DNA of 64,000 nucleotides from Pseudomonas putida (lineage in GTDB: Bacteria; Pseudomonadota; Gammaproteobacteria; Pseudomonadales; Pseudomonadaceae), in NCBI RefSeq assembly GCF_026625125.1, contig NZ_CP113097.1, positions 1,054,001 to 1,118,000 on the forward strand. Direction: 5' to 3'. Below, piece after piece: positions 21,527-31,969 of the stretch. The notes below the pieces were generated by a model. The model did no database searches. It was not told where the DNA came from and saw nothing but the letters and a program-made list of their open reading frames with translations. A program made the translations under genes and the position numbers. Every line of letters starts with the position of its first letter. Positions within the stretch are counted from its first letter, which is position 1.

Positions 21527-21693
21527 TGATCCTGCCGGCCTCATGTATGTGGTCACCGCAAGGTTTCTGGTGGCAACACCGGACAATACACAGGTGGTTC
21601 GCCCGTCGCGGGCCACCCCGGCAACGCCGGACCGCATCAACCCGCCGGTGTCGACACCGGCCGATGAAAACCACAAATTGGGAGAGATCGACA

Positions 21694-21987
21694 ATGAAGC
21701 TTCGTCCTCTGCATGACCGCGTAGTCATCCGTCGCAGCGAAGAAGAATCGAAAACCGCTGGCGGTATCGTCCTGCCGGGTTCGGCCGCTGAAAAACCAAA
21801 CCGTGGCGAAGTTGTCGCCGTCGGCACCGGTCGCATCCTGGACAACGGCGAAGTACGTGCGCTGGCCGTCAAAGTGGGTGACAAAGTGGTTTTCGGCCCT
21901 TACTCGGGCAGCAACACCGTGAAAGTCGATGGCGAAGACCTGCTGGTAATGAGCGAGAACGAAATCCTCGCCGTTGTCGAAGGCTGA
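21694..21987 (+). CDS. groES: Co-chaperonin GroES
   Basis: GroES caps the GroEL chamber during folding cycles. The 97-aa protein ([14 protein letters not shown]) contains the mobile loop ([18 protein letters not shown], residues ~16-33) and normal length. GGAGAG precedes the ATG at 21694; upstream codons open in the same frame are leader sequence. groEL follows 48 nt later. Confidence 0.98.
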   Translation: MKLRPLHDRVVIRRSEEESKTAGGIVLPGSAAEKPNRGEVVAVGTGRILDNGEVRALAVKVGDKVVFGPYSGSNTVKVDGEDLLVMSENEILAVVEG

Positions 21988-22029
21988 TTTACCCGACTTC
22001 CCGTTACTCCAAAGAATTTCAAGGATTAA

Positions 22030-23676
<1,647 letters not shown>

Positions 23677-23701
23677 GCCAGCCTTACCCCTGTAACAGGA
23701 A

Positions 23702-23735
23702 AAGCCCCGGTTCGTGAGAATCGGGGCTTTTTCGT
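23702..23735 (+). terminator. Rho-independent terminator after groEL
   Basis: A stem AAAGCCCCG / CGGGGCTTT followed by a T-rich run begins 26 nt after the groEL stop. Confidence 0.88.
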
Positions 23736-23840
23736 TTGCGGCAACTTCGCTGAATATCTACCAGCACTGGCACTGTCCGGTCGATGGCCTTAAGCTGCGC
23801 CTGCCGCGCACCACAGCGAAGCGCCGCACAGGAGAACCCG

Positions 23841-24524
23841 ATGCGAATTCTTTTGGTTGAAGACAACCGCGATATCCTTGCCAACCTGGCTGATTATCTG
23901 GGCATGAAGGGCTACACCGTCGACTGCGCCCAGGACGGCCTGTCAGGTCTGCACCTGGCCGCCACCGAGCACTACGACCTGATCGTGCTCGATATCATGC
24001 TGCCTGGTATCGACGGTTACACCCTGTGCAAGCGCCTGCGCGAGGATGCCCGTCGCGATACGCCAGTGATCATGCTGACCGCCCGCGACCAGCTCGATGA
24101 CCGCCTGCAGGGCTTCCGCTCCGGCGCCGACGATTACCTGCTCAAACCGTTCGCCCTGTCCGAGCTCGCCGCGCGCATCGAAGCCGTGCTGCGCCGCGCC
24201 CAGGGCGGCGGGCGACGCACCTTGCAGGTTGCCGACCTGAGCTACGACCTTGATACCCTCGAAGTCACGCGCCAAGGGCGCTTGCTCAAGCTCAACCCAG
24301 TCGGCCTCAAGCTGCTCGCGGTGCTGATGCAGAAAAGCCCCCACGTGTTGCGCCGTGAGGTACTGGAAGAGGCATTGTGGGGGGATGACTGCCCCGACAG
24401 CGACAGCTTGCGCAGCCACGTACACCAACTGCGGCAAGTGATCGACAAACCCTTCGAAAAGCCGTTGCTGCATACCGTCCATGGCGTCGGCTATCGCCTG
24501 GCCGAGGGTCGCGATGGAGTTTAA
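23841..24524 (+). CDS. colR: Response regulator ColR (OmpR/PhoB class)
   Basis: The 227-aa protein has a receiver domain with acidic pocket E7/D8, phosphoacceptor Asp51 and a conserved lysine near 101. A winged-helix DNA-binding domain occupies ~130-225. Its partner gene carries every metal-ligand residue I recall for ColS, and the downstream methyltransferase and LPS-kinase genes match the colRS-warAB order. ColRS protects the Pseudomonas envelope against zinc, iron and phenol and affects root colonisation. AGGAG precedes the ATG at 23841. It overlaps colS by 11 nt. Confidence 0.93.
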   Translation: MRILLVEDNRDILANLADYLGMKGYTVDCAQDGLSGLHLAATEHYDLIVLDIMLPGIDGYTLCKRLREDARRDTPVIMLTARDQLDDRLQGFRSGADDYLLKPFALSELAARIEAVLRRAQGGGRRTLQVADLSYDLDTLEVTRQGRLLKLNPVGLKLLAVLMQKSPHVLRREVLEEALWGDDCPDSDSLRSHVHQLRQVIDKPFEKPLLHTVHGVGYRLAEGRDGV

Positions 24525-25824
24525 GCAAAGCCTGGCGCAGCGCATCATCATCGCGTTCGCGCTGATGAGCGCGCTGGTGGCCGGGGCGTTCGCCTTCGGT
24601 ATCGTCGCCACGGTGCACCTGGTTGAAGAACGCTTGATCTCCTCGGTGCTGGGCGGCGACTTGCAGCGCCTGCTGCGCATGGACAGCATCAGTGACTGGA
24701 GCCACCGGCCGCGCCCCGACCAGCTGTTCTACTTCAGCGGTGGGCGCGATGACTTCGAGCTGCCAAAAGACTTGCGCCACCTCGATGCAGGTTTTCATGA
24801 GGTATTCCGCGATCAGCTTTCCTACCACGCAATGGTGGAAATCGTAGACGGCCGACGTTATGTGCTGCTGCAGGATCAGAGCGACTTTGAAGAGCGCGAA
24901 CGGGTGCTGTTCGCTGTCGTCGTGGTCGGCTTCGTGCTCAGCCTGGTCCTGGCGGTGTTCCTCGGCTGGCTGCTGGCGCGGCGGGTAATGGCACCGGTGA
25001 TCCGCCTGGCGCGGCAAGTGCGCCATCGTGATCAGCTGCTTGGCCTGGCACCACCCCTGGCACCTGACTACGCCGCCGATGAAGTCGGCCAGCTGGCCGC
25101 GGCCTTCGACGATACGCTTGGTCGTTTGCGCGATGCACTGACCCGCGAGCGTCTGTTCACCAGCGACGTCAGCCATGAATTGCGCACGCCACTGATGGTT
25201 CTGGCCACTTCTTGTGAGCTGCTGATCGAAAACCCCACTCTGGACAGCCGCTCACGCAGCCAGGTCGAGCGCATCGCCCGGGCCACCGAAGAAATGCGTG
25301 AGTTGGTCAAAACCTTCCTGATGCTCGCCCGTGCCCAGCGCGACCAGGGTGCCGTGGCCTCCCAAGCGACGTTGCGTGAAGTGGCCGACGATTTGATCGG
25401 CGTGTGGCGCGACACCATCGAGCAGAAGGGGCTGACGCTGTACTTCGATGGCCGCGTCAGTGCCGGCCCGCTGCTGTACAACGCGACCTTCCTGCAGTCG
25501 GTGATGGGCAACCTCTTGCGCAACGCGGCGCACTACACCGACAGTGGCTACATTCGCCTGAGCCTTGAAGCCAATGGGTTCAGCGTCGAAGACAGCGGTG
25601 TCGGCATTCCGGAGGAGCAGCGTGAGGCGATGTTCAAACCCTTCGTGCGGGGGGATGAACGGCGCGGTGAGGGTCTGGGCCTTGGCTTATCGCTGGTCCA
25701 ACGGATCTGCGACGATCAGGGATGGCGCGTTACGCTGACCTCAACCGCACCCCATGGCTGCCGCTTTCAGGTGGACTTGAGCCAGAGCGCTGAGAAGTCC
25801 GATCCGCTGAAGCCTTGCGAGTGA
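24514..25824 (+). CDS. colS: Sensor histidine kinase ColS
   Basis: The 436-aa kinase has TM1 (~11-34), a periplasmic loop of about 95 residues, TM2 (~132-155), HAMP, HisKA with His221 in VSHELRTPL, and a HATPase domain (NLLRNAAHYT, DSGVGIP, GLGLGLS). The periplasmic part contains His35, Glu38, Glu96, His105, Glu126 and Glu129. As I recall the P. putida work, these are the residues implicated in Zn(II)/Fe(III) sensing, including the E-x-x-E pair 126/129. The start is inside colR (ATG 24514), giving translational coupling. Confidence 0.93.
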   Translation: MEFKQSLAQRIIIAFALMSALVAGAFAFGIVATVHLVEERLISSVLGGDLQRLLRMDSISDWSHRPRPDQLFYFSGGRDDFELPKDLRHLDAGFHEVFRDQLSYHAMVEIVDGRRYVLLQDQSDFEERERVLFAVVVVGFVLSLVLAVFLGWLLARRVMAPVIRLARQVRHRDQLLGLAPPLAPDYAADEVGQLAAAFDDTLGRLRDALTRERLFTSDVSHELRTPLMVLATSCELLIENPTLDSRSRSQVERIARATEEMRELVKTFLMLARAQRDQGAVASQATLREVADDLIGVWRDTIEQKGLTLYFDGRVSAGPLLYNATFLQSVMGNLLRNAAHYTDSGYIRLSLEANGFSVEDSGVGIPEEQREAMFKPFVRGDERRGEGLGLGLSLVQRICDDQGWRVTLTSTAPHGCRFQVDLSQSAEKSDPLKPCE

Positions 25825-25849
25825 ATCACTGGGCTATATTCCTTTAGGG

Positions 25850-25865
25850 ATAACACTTTTTTCAC
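25850..25865 (+). promoter_or_regulatory. Probable ColR-binding site upstream of warA
   Basis: The 16-mer ATAACACTTTTTTCAC fits the published P. putida ColR consensus, recalled as YYNA(C/G)NNYTTTTT(C/G)AC, at every defined position except the first pyrimidine. It lies between the colS stop and the warA start (25932), where a ColR-controlled promoter is expected. Confidence 0.65.
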
Positions 25866-25931
25866 ATTGGGATGACCTGTTTCCTACGCAGTGTTACTTA
25901 AGGTGCGTGCAATGGAGCCAGGAGATGCCCA

Positions 25932-26612
25932 ATGCGTAGCCCTATCAAACTCGAGTTTTCCAAAAAGTACGACCAGCAACATGCCCGGGAGTACTTTCTA
26001 AAGCACCAAGATGGTCTGGCGCGTCGCCTTTCCCATAAGCGCGACGAGCAATTGGCCCGTCGCGCCTTGGCGCTGGCCGGAGAGCCGGGGTTGGTGCTGG
26101 ACCTGCCTTGCGGCGCGGGCCGTTTCTGGCCGCTGCTGGCCGAAAAACCCAACAGGGTGATCATCGGTGCCGACAATTCCGAGGCAATGATCGAGACAGC
26201 CTGTGCGGCACAACCGCCAGAGGTGGTGGCGCGGGTACGGCCTTTGCAAACATCAGCGTTCGCCATCGACTTGCCGGACAACTCGGTCGATAGCATTTTC
26301 TGCATGCGCTTGTTTCACCACATCGGCGAGGCGGCCCACAGGAAAGCGATTCTTTCGGAGTTTCAAAGGGTTAGCCGCGACAGCGTAATCCTGTCATTGT
26401 GGGTGGATGGAAACTTCAAGGCCTGGCGGCGGCAGAAACTCGAGCATAAGCGCAGTGCCAAAGCCGAGCCGGGCAGCTACCAGAACCGTTTCGTGTTACC
26501 GGCAGAGACAGTCGAAGAAGAATTCAAAGCCGCCGGCTTCAGAATCCAGGAACGCCTGGATTTCCTGCCGTTCTATGCCATGTGGCGGGTTTATGTATTG
26601 CGTAAGGGGTAG
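25932..26612 (+). CDS. warA: SAM-dependent methyltransferase WarA
   Basis: The 226-aa protein has a class I methyltransferase fold with motif I VLDLPCGAGRFWPLL (residues ~55-69), an acidic motif II region (IIGADNSEAM) and FCMRLFHHIGE. Its position directly after colRS and before the LPS-kinase gene identifies it as the WarA/orf222 equivalent, thought to modify the cell surface with WarB. GGAG lies upstream of the ATG at 25932. The methyl acceptor is unknown. Confidence 0.85.
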   Translation: MRSPIKLEFSKKYDQQHAREYFLKHQDGLARRLSHKRDEQLARRALALAGEPGLVLDLPCGAGRFWPLLAEKPNRVIIGADNSEAMIETACAAQPPEVVARVRPLQTSAFAIDLPDNSVDSIFCMRLFHHIGEAAHRKAILSEFQRVSRDSVILSLWVDGNFKAWRRQKLEHKRSAKAEPGSYQNRFVLPAETVEEEFKAAGFRIQERLDFLPFYAMWRVYVLRKG

Positions 26613-26618
26613 TGTTTG

Positions 26619-27317
26619 ATGGCTGTAGCCCAAAGCGGGGAGTCACGCTTCGATTATTACTGGCGCCAGCAAGGCGAATGGGTCGAGGAACCGAACCAGC
26701 GCCGTGGTGGTGAAAGTGGCGTGCAACGCCTTAACGATGCCGATGGCAACTTGCTGTATGCCAAGCGCCAGGTCGGGCACATCTACCGCAGCCTGCTGCA
26801 CCCGTTCGGCAGGCCGACTGTGCTGCGGGAGCTTGACGCGCTGAACAGCTTCGAACAGCTGGGGGTGCGTGTGCCGCGTATCGTTTTTTGCGGAGCCGAG
26901 CGCGATGCTGACCATCAATGGCGTGCGCTGCTGGTCAGCGAGGCGCTCGATGGATTCATCGAGCTCGATGCCTGGCATGCCCAAGGTGCCCGCGAGCGTT
27001 ACCCGCACGTGGTGCATGAACGCATGCTCAAAGAGTTGGCCGACAACCTGGCCCGCATGCACCTGGGCCATTGGCAACATGGTTGCCTGTACGGCAAGCA
27101 CGTGTTCGTCAAGGTGATCGGCGAGGGTGAACAAAGCCGCGTTGAAGTGGCGCTGCTCGATCTGGAGAAGTGCCGCCGCCGCATCAGCTGCCAGCGCGCA
27201 GCGGCCAATGATCTGCGCCAGCTGCGCCGCCATTCGTCGCTCAATGACGCGGAATGGCAATCCTTGCTCTACTTTTACGAGATGGCGTTTGGCAGCGCTG
27301 TCAAAGGGTTAGGGTAA
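26619..27317 (+). CDS. warB: LPS kinase-family protein WarB (InaA/WapQ-like)
   Basis: The 232-aa protein belongs to the Kdo/WaaP lipopolysaccharide kinase group. It has the kinase-like pattern LLVSEALDGFIEL, a catalytic-loop-like region LARMHLGHWQHGCLYGKHVFVK and the metal-binding motif VALLDLEKCRRR. In P. fluorescens and P. putida the colRS-linked homologue (inaA/wapQ/warB) is thought to modify LPS core. The ATG at 26619 is preferred over an adjacent TTG; the spacing from AAGGGG is about 10 nt. Confidence 0.85.
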   Translation: MAVAQSGESRFDYYWRQQGEWVEEPNQRRGGESGVQRLNDADGNLLYAKRQVGHIYRSLLHPFGRPTVLRELDALNSFEQLGVRVPRIVFCGAERDADHQWRALLVSEALDGFIELDAWHAQGARERYPHVVHERMLKELADNLARMHLGHWQHGCLYGKHVFVKVIGEGEQSRVEVALLDLEKCRRRISCQRAAANDLRQLRRHSSLNDAEWQSLLYFYEMAFGSAVKGLG

Positions 27318-27544
27318 TGAAACTAGAAATCGCTCGAGCTTTGTTTCTGATAGCCGGCCTGGCGGTCACCACGGTGGCGGTTGCTGCCTGGGAAGAGCCG
27401 CGGCCCAAGGTGTTCAGCAAGGCTGAACTGGCAGAACAATGCGCGTTGCCGCAGGCAGTGAAACAGCAGGTCCATGCCCAGCCGGACCAGGACCTGCTGT
27501 TGTTTCTGTTCGGGCTTCGGCAGGGCTTGCGGCCGGCTGGCTGA
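27317..27544 (+). CDS. Small exported hypothetical protein after warB
   Basis: This 75-aa frame starts one base inside the warB stop (TAATG) and ends just before a strong terminator, so it is the last gene of the warAB transcript. Residues 1-25 form a signal peptide with a hydrophobic core (RALFLIAGLAVTTVAVAA). The remaining ~50 residues are polar with a single Cys in the mature part. I do not recognise a family. Its fixed place in a ColR-linked unit suggests an envelope role. Confidence 0.65.
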   Translation: MKLEIARALFLIAGLAVTTVAVAAWEEPRPKVFSKAELAEQCALPQAVKQQVHAQPDQDLLLFLFGLRQGLRPAG

Positions 27545-27562
27545 GCCAGGTTCGAGCACCGA

Positions 27563-27594
27563 AGGCCTCGCTATTGCGGGGCCTTTGCTTTTCT
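27563..27594 (+). terminator. Terminator ending the warAB unit
   Basis: A 9-bp stem (AGGCCTCGC / GCGGGGCCT, with one G-T pair) and TATT loop is followed by TTGCTTTT. It also separates the unit from the convergent RND gene. Confidence 0.75.
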
Positions 27595-27606
27595 GCGTTG
27601 CCCCGA

Positions 27607-30600
27607 TCAGGCGACCACAGGTTGTTTGGCCGCAGACTTGTGCGCCAGCAGGGTGTAGATAGCCGGCAGCACGAACAGGGTAAACAACGTCCCGATCGAC
27701 ATCCCCGTCGCAATCACAGTGCCAATGTCAAAGCGGCTCACGGCCCCGGCGCCTGTCGCCAGAATCAGCGGCACCATGCCAAATACCATCGCGGCGGTGG
27801 TCATCAGCACCGGGCGTAAGCGAATGGCCGCAGCTTCCTCGATCGCCTCCCTTGCGCTCAGGCCCTTTTCCTCGCGCAACTGGTTGGCGAATTCGACGAT
27901 CAGGATACCGTGCTTGCTGATCAGGCCGATCAGTGTCACCAGGCCGACCTGGGTGTAGATGTTCATGCTGGAGATGCCCAGGAACAGCGGCAACAGCGCC
28001 CCGCAGATCGACAGCGGTACCGTCACCAGAATCACCAGTGGGTCGCGGAAGCTTTCGAACTGCGCCGCCAGCACCAGGAAGATGATCGCCAGGGCCAGGC
28101 CGAAGGTCACCCACAGCGCGCTGCCTTCCTGTATGTACTGGCGTGCCGCACCTGCATAGTCGAAGGAGAACCCTTCCGGCGCCTGCTCGGCAGCAATGTC
28201 CCGTACCGTCTGCAAGGCTTCGCCGATGCTGACCAACGGCACGCCCTGGATGATCGCCGAATTCAATTGCTGGAACTGGTTGAGCTGGCGCGGACGCGCC
28301 CGGTCACTCAGGGTGATCAGGGTCGACAGTGGCAGCAGCTGGCCCTGGTCGTTCTTGACGTAGTAGTTGTTGAGCCAGCCGGGATTGTCGCGGTAAGGGC
28401 GTTCGACCTGGGCGATGACTTTATAGCTGCGGCCTTCGAGGGTGAACCGGTTGATTTCCCCCTCGCCCAGCAAGGTCGCCAACGTGCCACCAAGGACGTC
28501 CATGGATACCCCCATCTGCGCAGCCTTGGCACGGTCGATGTCGACTACCACCTCGGGCTTGTCGAACGCCAGGTCGATGTCGAGGAAGGCAAATTTGCCC
28601 GATGCCTGGGCGCGTTCCTTGATCCGTTGAGCGACCTCCAGCAGCGTCTGGTAATCGCCAGCGGTATTGATGACGAACTGGAACGGCAGGCCCTCGCCGG
28701 TCCCAGGCAGTGACGGCAGGTTGAAACCAAAGATCTGCAGGCCGCTGATGTCGTCGAGTTTGGCCTGTACCAGGGGCAGCAACTCCATCTGCGTGCGCTC
28801 GCGCTCGTTCCAGGGCTTGAGCAGAAAACCACCGATGCCGCTCTGCACACCGTTGAAGCCGTTGATCTGGAACGACGAGTAGTATTCGGGGAAGGCTTTG
28901 AACAGTGGGGTGAACTGGCCGGTGTAGGCATTGAGGTAGTCGAGGTTGGCCGGTTGTGGCGAGCTACTGATCATGAAGATCACCCCCTGATCCTCGTTCG
29001 GTGCCAGTTCGTTCTGGGTGAACTTGAGCAGCACCGGGATCAGGCACAGGATGATCACTGCGAACACCAGCACCACCGGGCGGCTGTCCAGCGTGGTGTG
29101 CAGCAGGCGCTGATAACGGCCCTTGATGCGCTCGAACAGCACGTCAAGGCGATGGGCCAGGCCGCTGGCATCCTGTTCCCGACGCAGCAGCAAGGCACAC
29201 ATCATCGGCGACAGGGTCAGGGCGACGACACCGGAGATGATCACCGCCCCAGCCAGGGTCAGGGCGAACTCCTTGAACAAGGCACCGGTGAGCCCGGTCA
29301 GGAAGCCGATCGGTGCATACACTGCGGCCAGGGTGATGGTCATCGACACCACTGGCATGGCGATTTCCCGCGCGCCCTCCAGCGCGGCGTCCAGCGGTGA
29401 CTTGCCTTCCTCCATGTGCCGGTGGATGTTTTCCACCACGACGATGGCATCGTCCACCACCAGGCCGATGGCCAATACCATTGCCAGCAGGGTCAGCAGG
29501 TTGAGCGAATAGCCCATCATCTGCATGAAGAACAGCACCCCGATCATCGACAGTGGGATGGTCACCACCGGGATCAGTACCGAGCGCAGTGCGCCGAGGA
29601 ACAAAAATACCACCACGATGACGATCAGCACCGCTTCGCCAAGGGTCTTGACCACTTCGTCGATCGAGGCCTGGATGAACAGCGTGGCGTCATAGGCAAT
29701 CGACCCCTTGAGCGTGGACGGCAGCTGGCTTTCCAGCTCCGGCATGATGCGGCGTACTTCCTTGATCACCTCCAGCGGGTTGGCGGCCGGGGTGGCCTTG
29801 ATGCCGATGTACACCGAAGGCGTGCCATCGAACGAGCTGACCGTGTCGTAATTTTCCGCTCCCATCTCCACCCGTGCCACATCACCGAGCAAGACCCGGC
29901 TGTCACCTGAGGTCTTGAGCGGCAATGCGGCGAAAGCCTCGGCCGACTTCAGTTCGGTGTTGGCGTTGATGCTGGTGACCACGTATTCGCCCTTCACCTC
30001 ACCCGCGGCGGCGAGAAAGTTGTAGCGGCGTACGGCGCTGGTCACGTCAGTGGCGGCAAGGCCGAAGGCTGCCAGCTTGACCGGGTCGATCCAGATGCGC
30101 ATGGCGAACACCTGGTTGCCGAGGATTTCGGCCTCGGCCATGCCCGGCAAGGTTGCAAGTTTCGGCTGGATGACCCGTGACAGGTAGTCGGTGATCTGCG
30201 GGTTGCTCATTTCCTTGCTGTAGAAGCTGATGTACATCAGGGCCGAGGCATCTGCGGCTTCTTTGCTCAGTACCGGGTCTTCTGCGTCTTGCGGCAACTG
30301 GTTGCGCACTTCGTTGGCCTTGGCCAGCAACTCGGTGAACAGGCGGTCGCTGTCGGCACCGATACGCGCATAGATGGAGATGATCGAGAAGTTCTGCCGG
30401 CTCACCGAGGTCATGTAGTCGATGCCCTCGGCGCTGGCCAGGCTCTGCTGCAGCGGCTGGGTGATGTAGCCCTGAATGGTCTCTGCGTTGGCGCCGGGGT
30501 AGGCCGTGGTCACCGTGATCAGGGCATTTTCCATTTGCGGGTACTGGCGGATCTGCAGCGTGTTCCAAGCCTGAAAACCCAACAGCAGGATCAGCAGGCT

Positions 30601-30651
30601 GACCACGCTGGCCAGCACCGGGCGGCGGATGAACGGGTCGGTGAACGCCAT
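27607..30651 (-). CDS. RND efflux permease (MexW-like)
   Basis: The 1014-aa inner-membrane pump has the HAE1/AcrB layout: TM1 (VLASVVSLLILLLGF), two large periplasmic loops and TM4 with the proton-relay aspartates in GLVVDDAIVVVEN. It expels drugs by proton exchange as a trimer. The position between the colRS block and the DUF1513/imelysin block corresponds to mexVW (PA4374-4375) in P. aeruginosa as I remember it. No outer-membrane channel gene is nearby, so it probably borrows one such as OprM or TtgC. Confidence 0.93.
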   Translation of the reverse strand: MAFTDPFIRRPVLASVVSLLILLLGFQAWNTLQIRQYPQMENALITVTTAYPGANAETIQGYITQPLQQSLASAEGIDYMTSVSRQNFSIISIYARIGADSDRLFTELLAKANEVRNQLPQDAEDPVLSKEAADASALMYISFYSKEMSNPQITDYLSRVIQPKLATLPGMAEAEILGNQVFAMRIWIDPVKLAAFGLAATDVTSAVRRYNFLAAAGEVKGEYVVTSINANTELKSAEAFAALPLKTSGDSRVLLGDVARVEMGAENYDTVSSFDGTPSVYIGIKATPAANPLEVIKEVRRIMPELESQLPSTLKGSIAYDATLFIQASIDEVVKTLGEAVLIVIVVVFLFLGALRSVLIPVVTIPLSMIGVLFFMQMMGYSLNLLTLLAMVLAIGLVVDDAIVVVENIHRHMEEGKSPLDAALEGAREIAMPVVSMTITLAAVYAPIGFLTGLTGALFKEFALTLAGAVIISGVVALTLSPMMCALLLRREQDASGLAHRLDVLFERIKGRYQRLLHTTLDSRPVVLVFAVIILCLIPVLLKFTQNELAPNEDQGVIFMISSSPQPANLDYLNAYTGQFTPLFKAFPEYYSSFQINGFNGVQSGIGGFLLKPWNERERTQMELLPLVQAKLDDISGLQIFGFNLPSLPGTGEGLPFQFVINTAGDYQTLLEVAQRIKERAQASGKFAFLDIDLAFDKPEVVVDIDRAKAAQMGVSMDVLGGTLATLLGEGEINRFTLEGRSYKVIAQVERPYRDNPGWLNNYYVKNDQGQLLPLSTLITLSDRARPRQLNQFQQLNSAIIQGVPLVSIGEALQTVRDIAAEQAPEGFSFDYAGAARQYIQEGSALWVTFGLALAIIFLVLAAQFESFRDPLVILVTVPLSICGALLPLFLGISSMNIYTQVGLVTLIGLISKHGILIVEFANQLREEKGLSAREAIEEAAAIRLRPVLMTTAAMVFGMVPLILATGAGAVSRFDIGTVIATGMSIGTLFTLFVLPAIYTLLAHKSAAKQPVVA

Positions 30652-30664
30652 GCCTGCCTCCTGG

Positions 30665-31813
30665 TCAGTCCGCGCGCGGGGCGCCTTGTTCGGGATCGAG
30701 GGCTGCGTCCTGGCCGATACGGATGGCCGCGCCAGGGCTCAGTTTGAGCTGCCCGGCGGTGACCACCTGTTCGCCAGCGGCGAGCCCTTTGCTGATCACC
30801 ACCACGCCGTCGCGCCGCTCGCCGGTCTGCACACTGCGTTGTTCGGCGCTGAGCCGCGGCTGGCCGCTGTCGTCGCGCTCGGGGTTACCGTCCTTGTCTT
30901 TCTTGGGCGCGACGACATACACGGAATTGCCATACAGCGTGTAGGTAATGGCGCTTTCCGGTACCACGATCTGTGGGCGCGGGTCAGGCAGGAGCACCAG
31001 CAGGTTGGCGAACATGCCCGGCAGCAGCTTGCCATCCGGGTTGGCCATGGTCGCGCGCACCAGCAGGTTGCGCGTGCTCTCATCGACCTTGGGGTTGATG
31101 GCGCTGAGGCTGGCAGAGAAGGTCTGGCCAGGGTAGGCGGCCACCTGCACCTGTACCTGCTGGCCCAGGCTCAGTTGGGGCAGTGCCTGCTCCGGTACGT
31201 TGAAGTCGACGTACAGGCTGGAAAGGTCCTGCAGGGTAGCGATCACAGAACCAGCCGCCAGGTAGTCACCGACATCCACCTGGCGGATGCCGATCGTGCC
31301 GCTGAACGGGGCACTGATGCTCTTCTTGGTTTTCGAGGCCTTAAGCTGGTCGACCACCGCCTGGTTGCGCCGGTACTGGGCGGTGAGGCGATCATATTCG
31401 CCCCGAGAGATGGCTGAATCGCCCACCAGCTGGCTGCCGCGGCCGAAGTCCACTTTGGCCAGGCCCAGGTCCGCCTGGGCGGTGCCCAGCAGTGCGGTCT
31501 CCTGATCGTCATTGAGCTTGAGCAGCAGTTGCCCAGCCTTGACCTTCTGGCCGGAGTCGAAATGCAAGGATTGGACGATGCCTTCCACCTCAAGGCTCAG
31601 CTCGACTCCCTGCAGGGCCTTGAGGCTGCCCACGGCGGGCAGGCGCTGCTGCCACTGGCGCTGCTCGGCCATGGCCGCCGCCACGGTGATGGGGGGCTTG
31701 GGGGCAGTGAACATCTGGATCTGCTGGTAGATCGAGAAGGCCTTGTAGCCCCCCAGGGCCAGCACGATCAGCAGAACGACGGCCAACATGATGAGCATGC
31801 GGCGGCGCAGCAT
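30665..31813 (-). CDS. RND periplasmic adaptor (membrane fusion protein, MexV-like)
   Basis: The 382-aa adaptor has an N-terminal membrane anchor (residues ~8-28) with no lipobox. It continues with the split lipoyl motif (EGIVQSLHFDSGQKVKAGQLL and APFSGTIGIRQVDVGDYLAAG) around an alpha-hairpin, then beta-barrel and membrane-proximal domains. It links the permease to an outer-membrane channel. It is 13 nt upstream of the permease and transcribed first. A tail insert rich in D, K and R (~300-325) is a little unusual. Confidence 0.92.
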   Translation of the reverse strand: MLRRRMLIMLAVVLLIVLALGGYKAFSIYQQIQMFTAPKPPITVAAAMAEQRQWQQRLPAVGSLKALQGVELSLEVEGIVQSLHFDSGQKVKAGQLLLKLNDDQETALLGTAQADLGLAKVDFGRGSQLVGDSAISRGEYDRLTAQYRRNQAVVDQLKASKTKKSISAPFSGTIGIRQVDVGDYLAAGSVIATLQDLSSLYVDFNVPEQALPQLSLGQQVQVQVAAYPGQTFSASLSAINPKVDESTRNLLVRATMANPDGKLLPGMFANLLVLLPDPRPQIVVPESAITYTLYGNSVYVVAPKKDKDGNPERDDSGQPRLSAEQRSVQTGERRDGVVVISKGLAAGEQVVTAGQLKLSPGAAIRIGQDAALDPEQGAPRAD

Positions 31814-31969
31814 AAGTCCGTTTCCTTGGATGCGAGGTTGTTATTGGTTTTGACACGACAACGGGCAGTCCTGCCCACGTGCGGATGGGAGAAGTATTGA
31901 CTGTTTTTTGAGTGACGGGGAAATGGTTTGCGACCCCGCGCCTGACGGGGCCGCGCGAACCTGGGTGAA

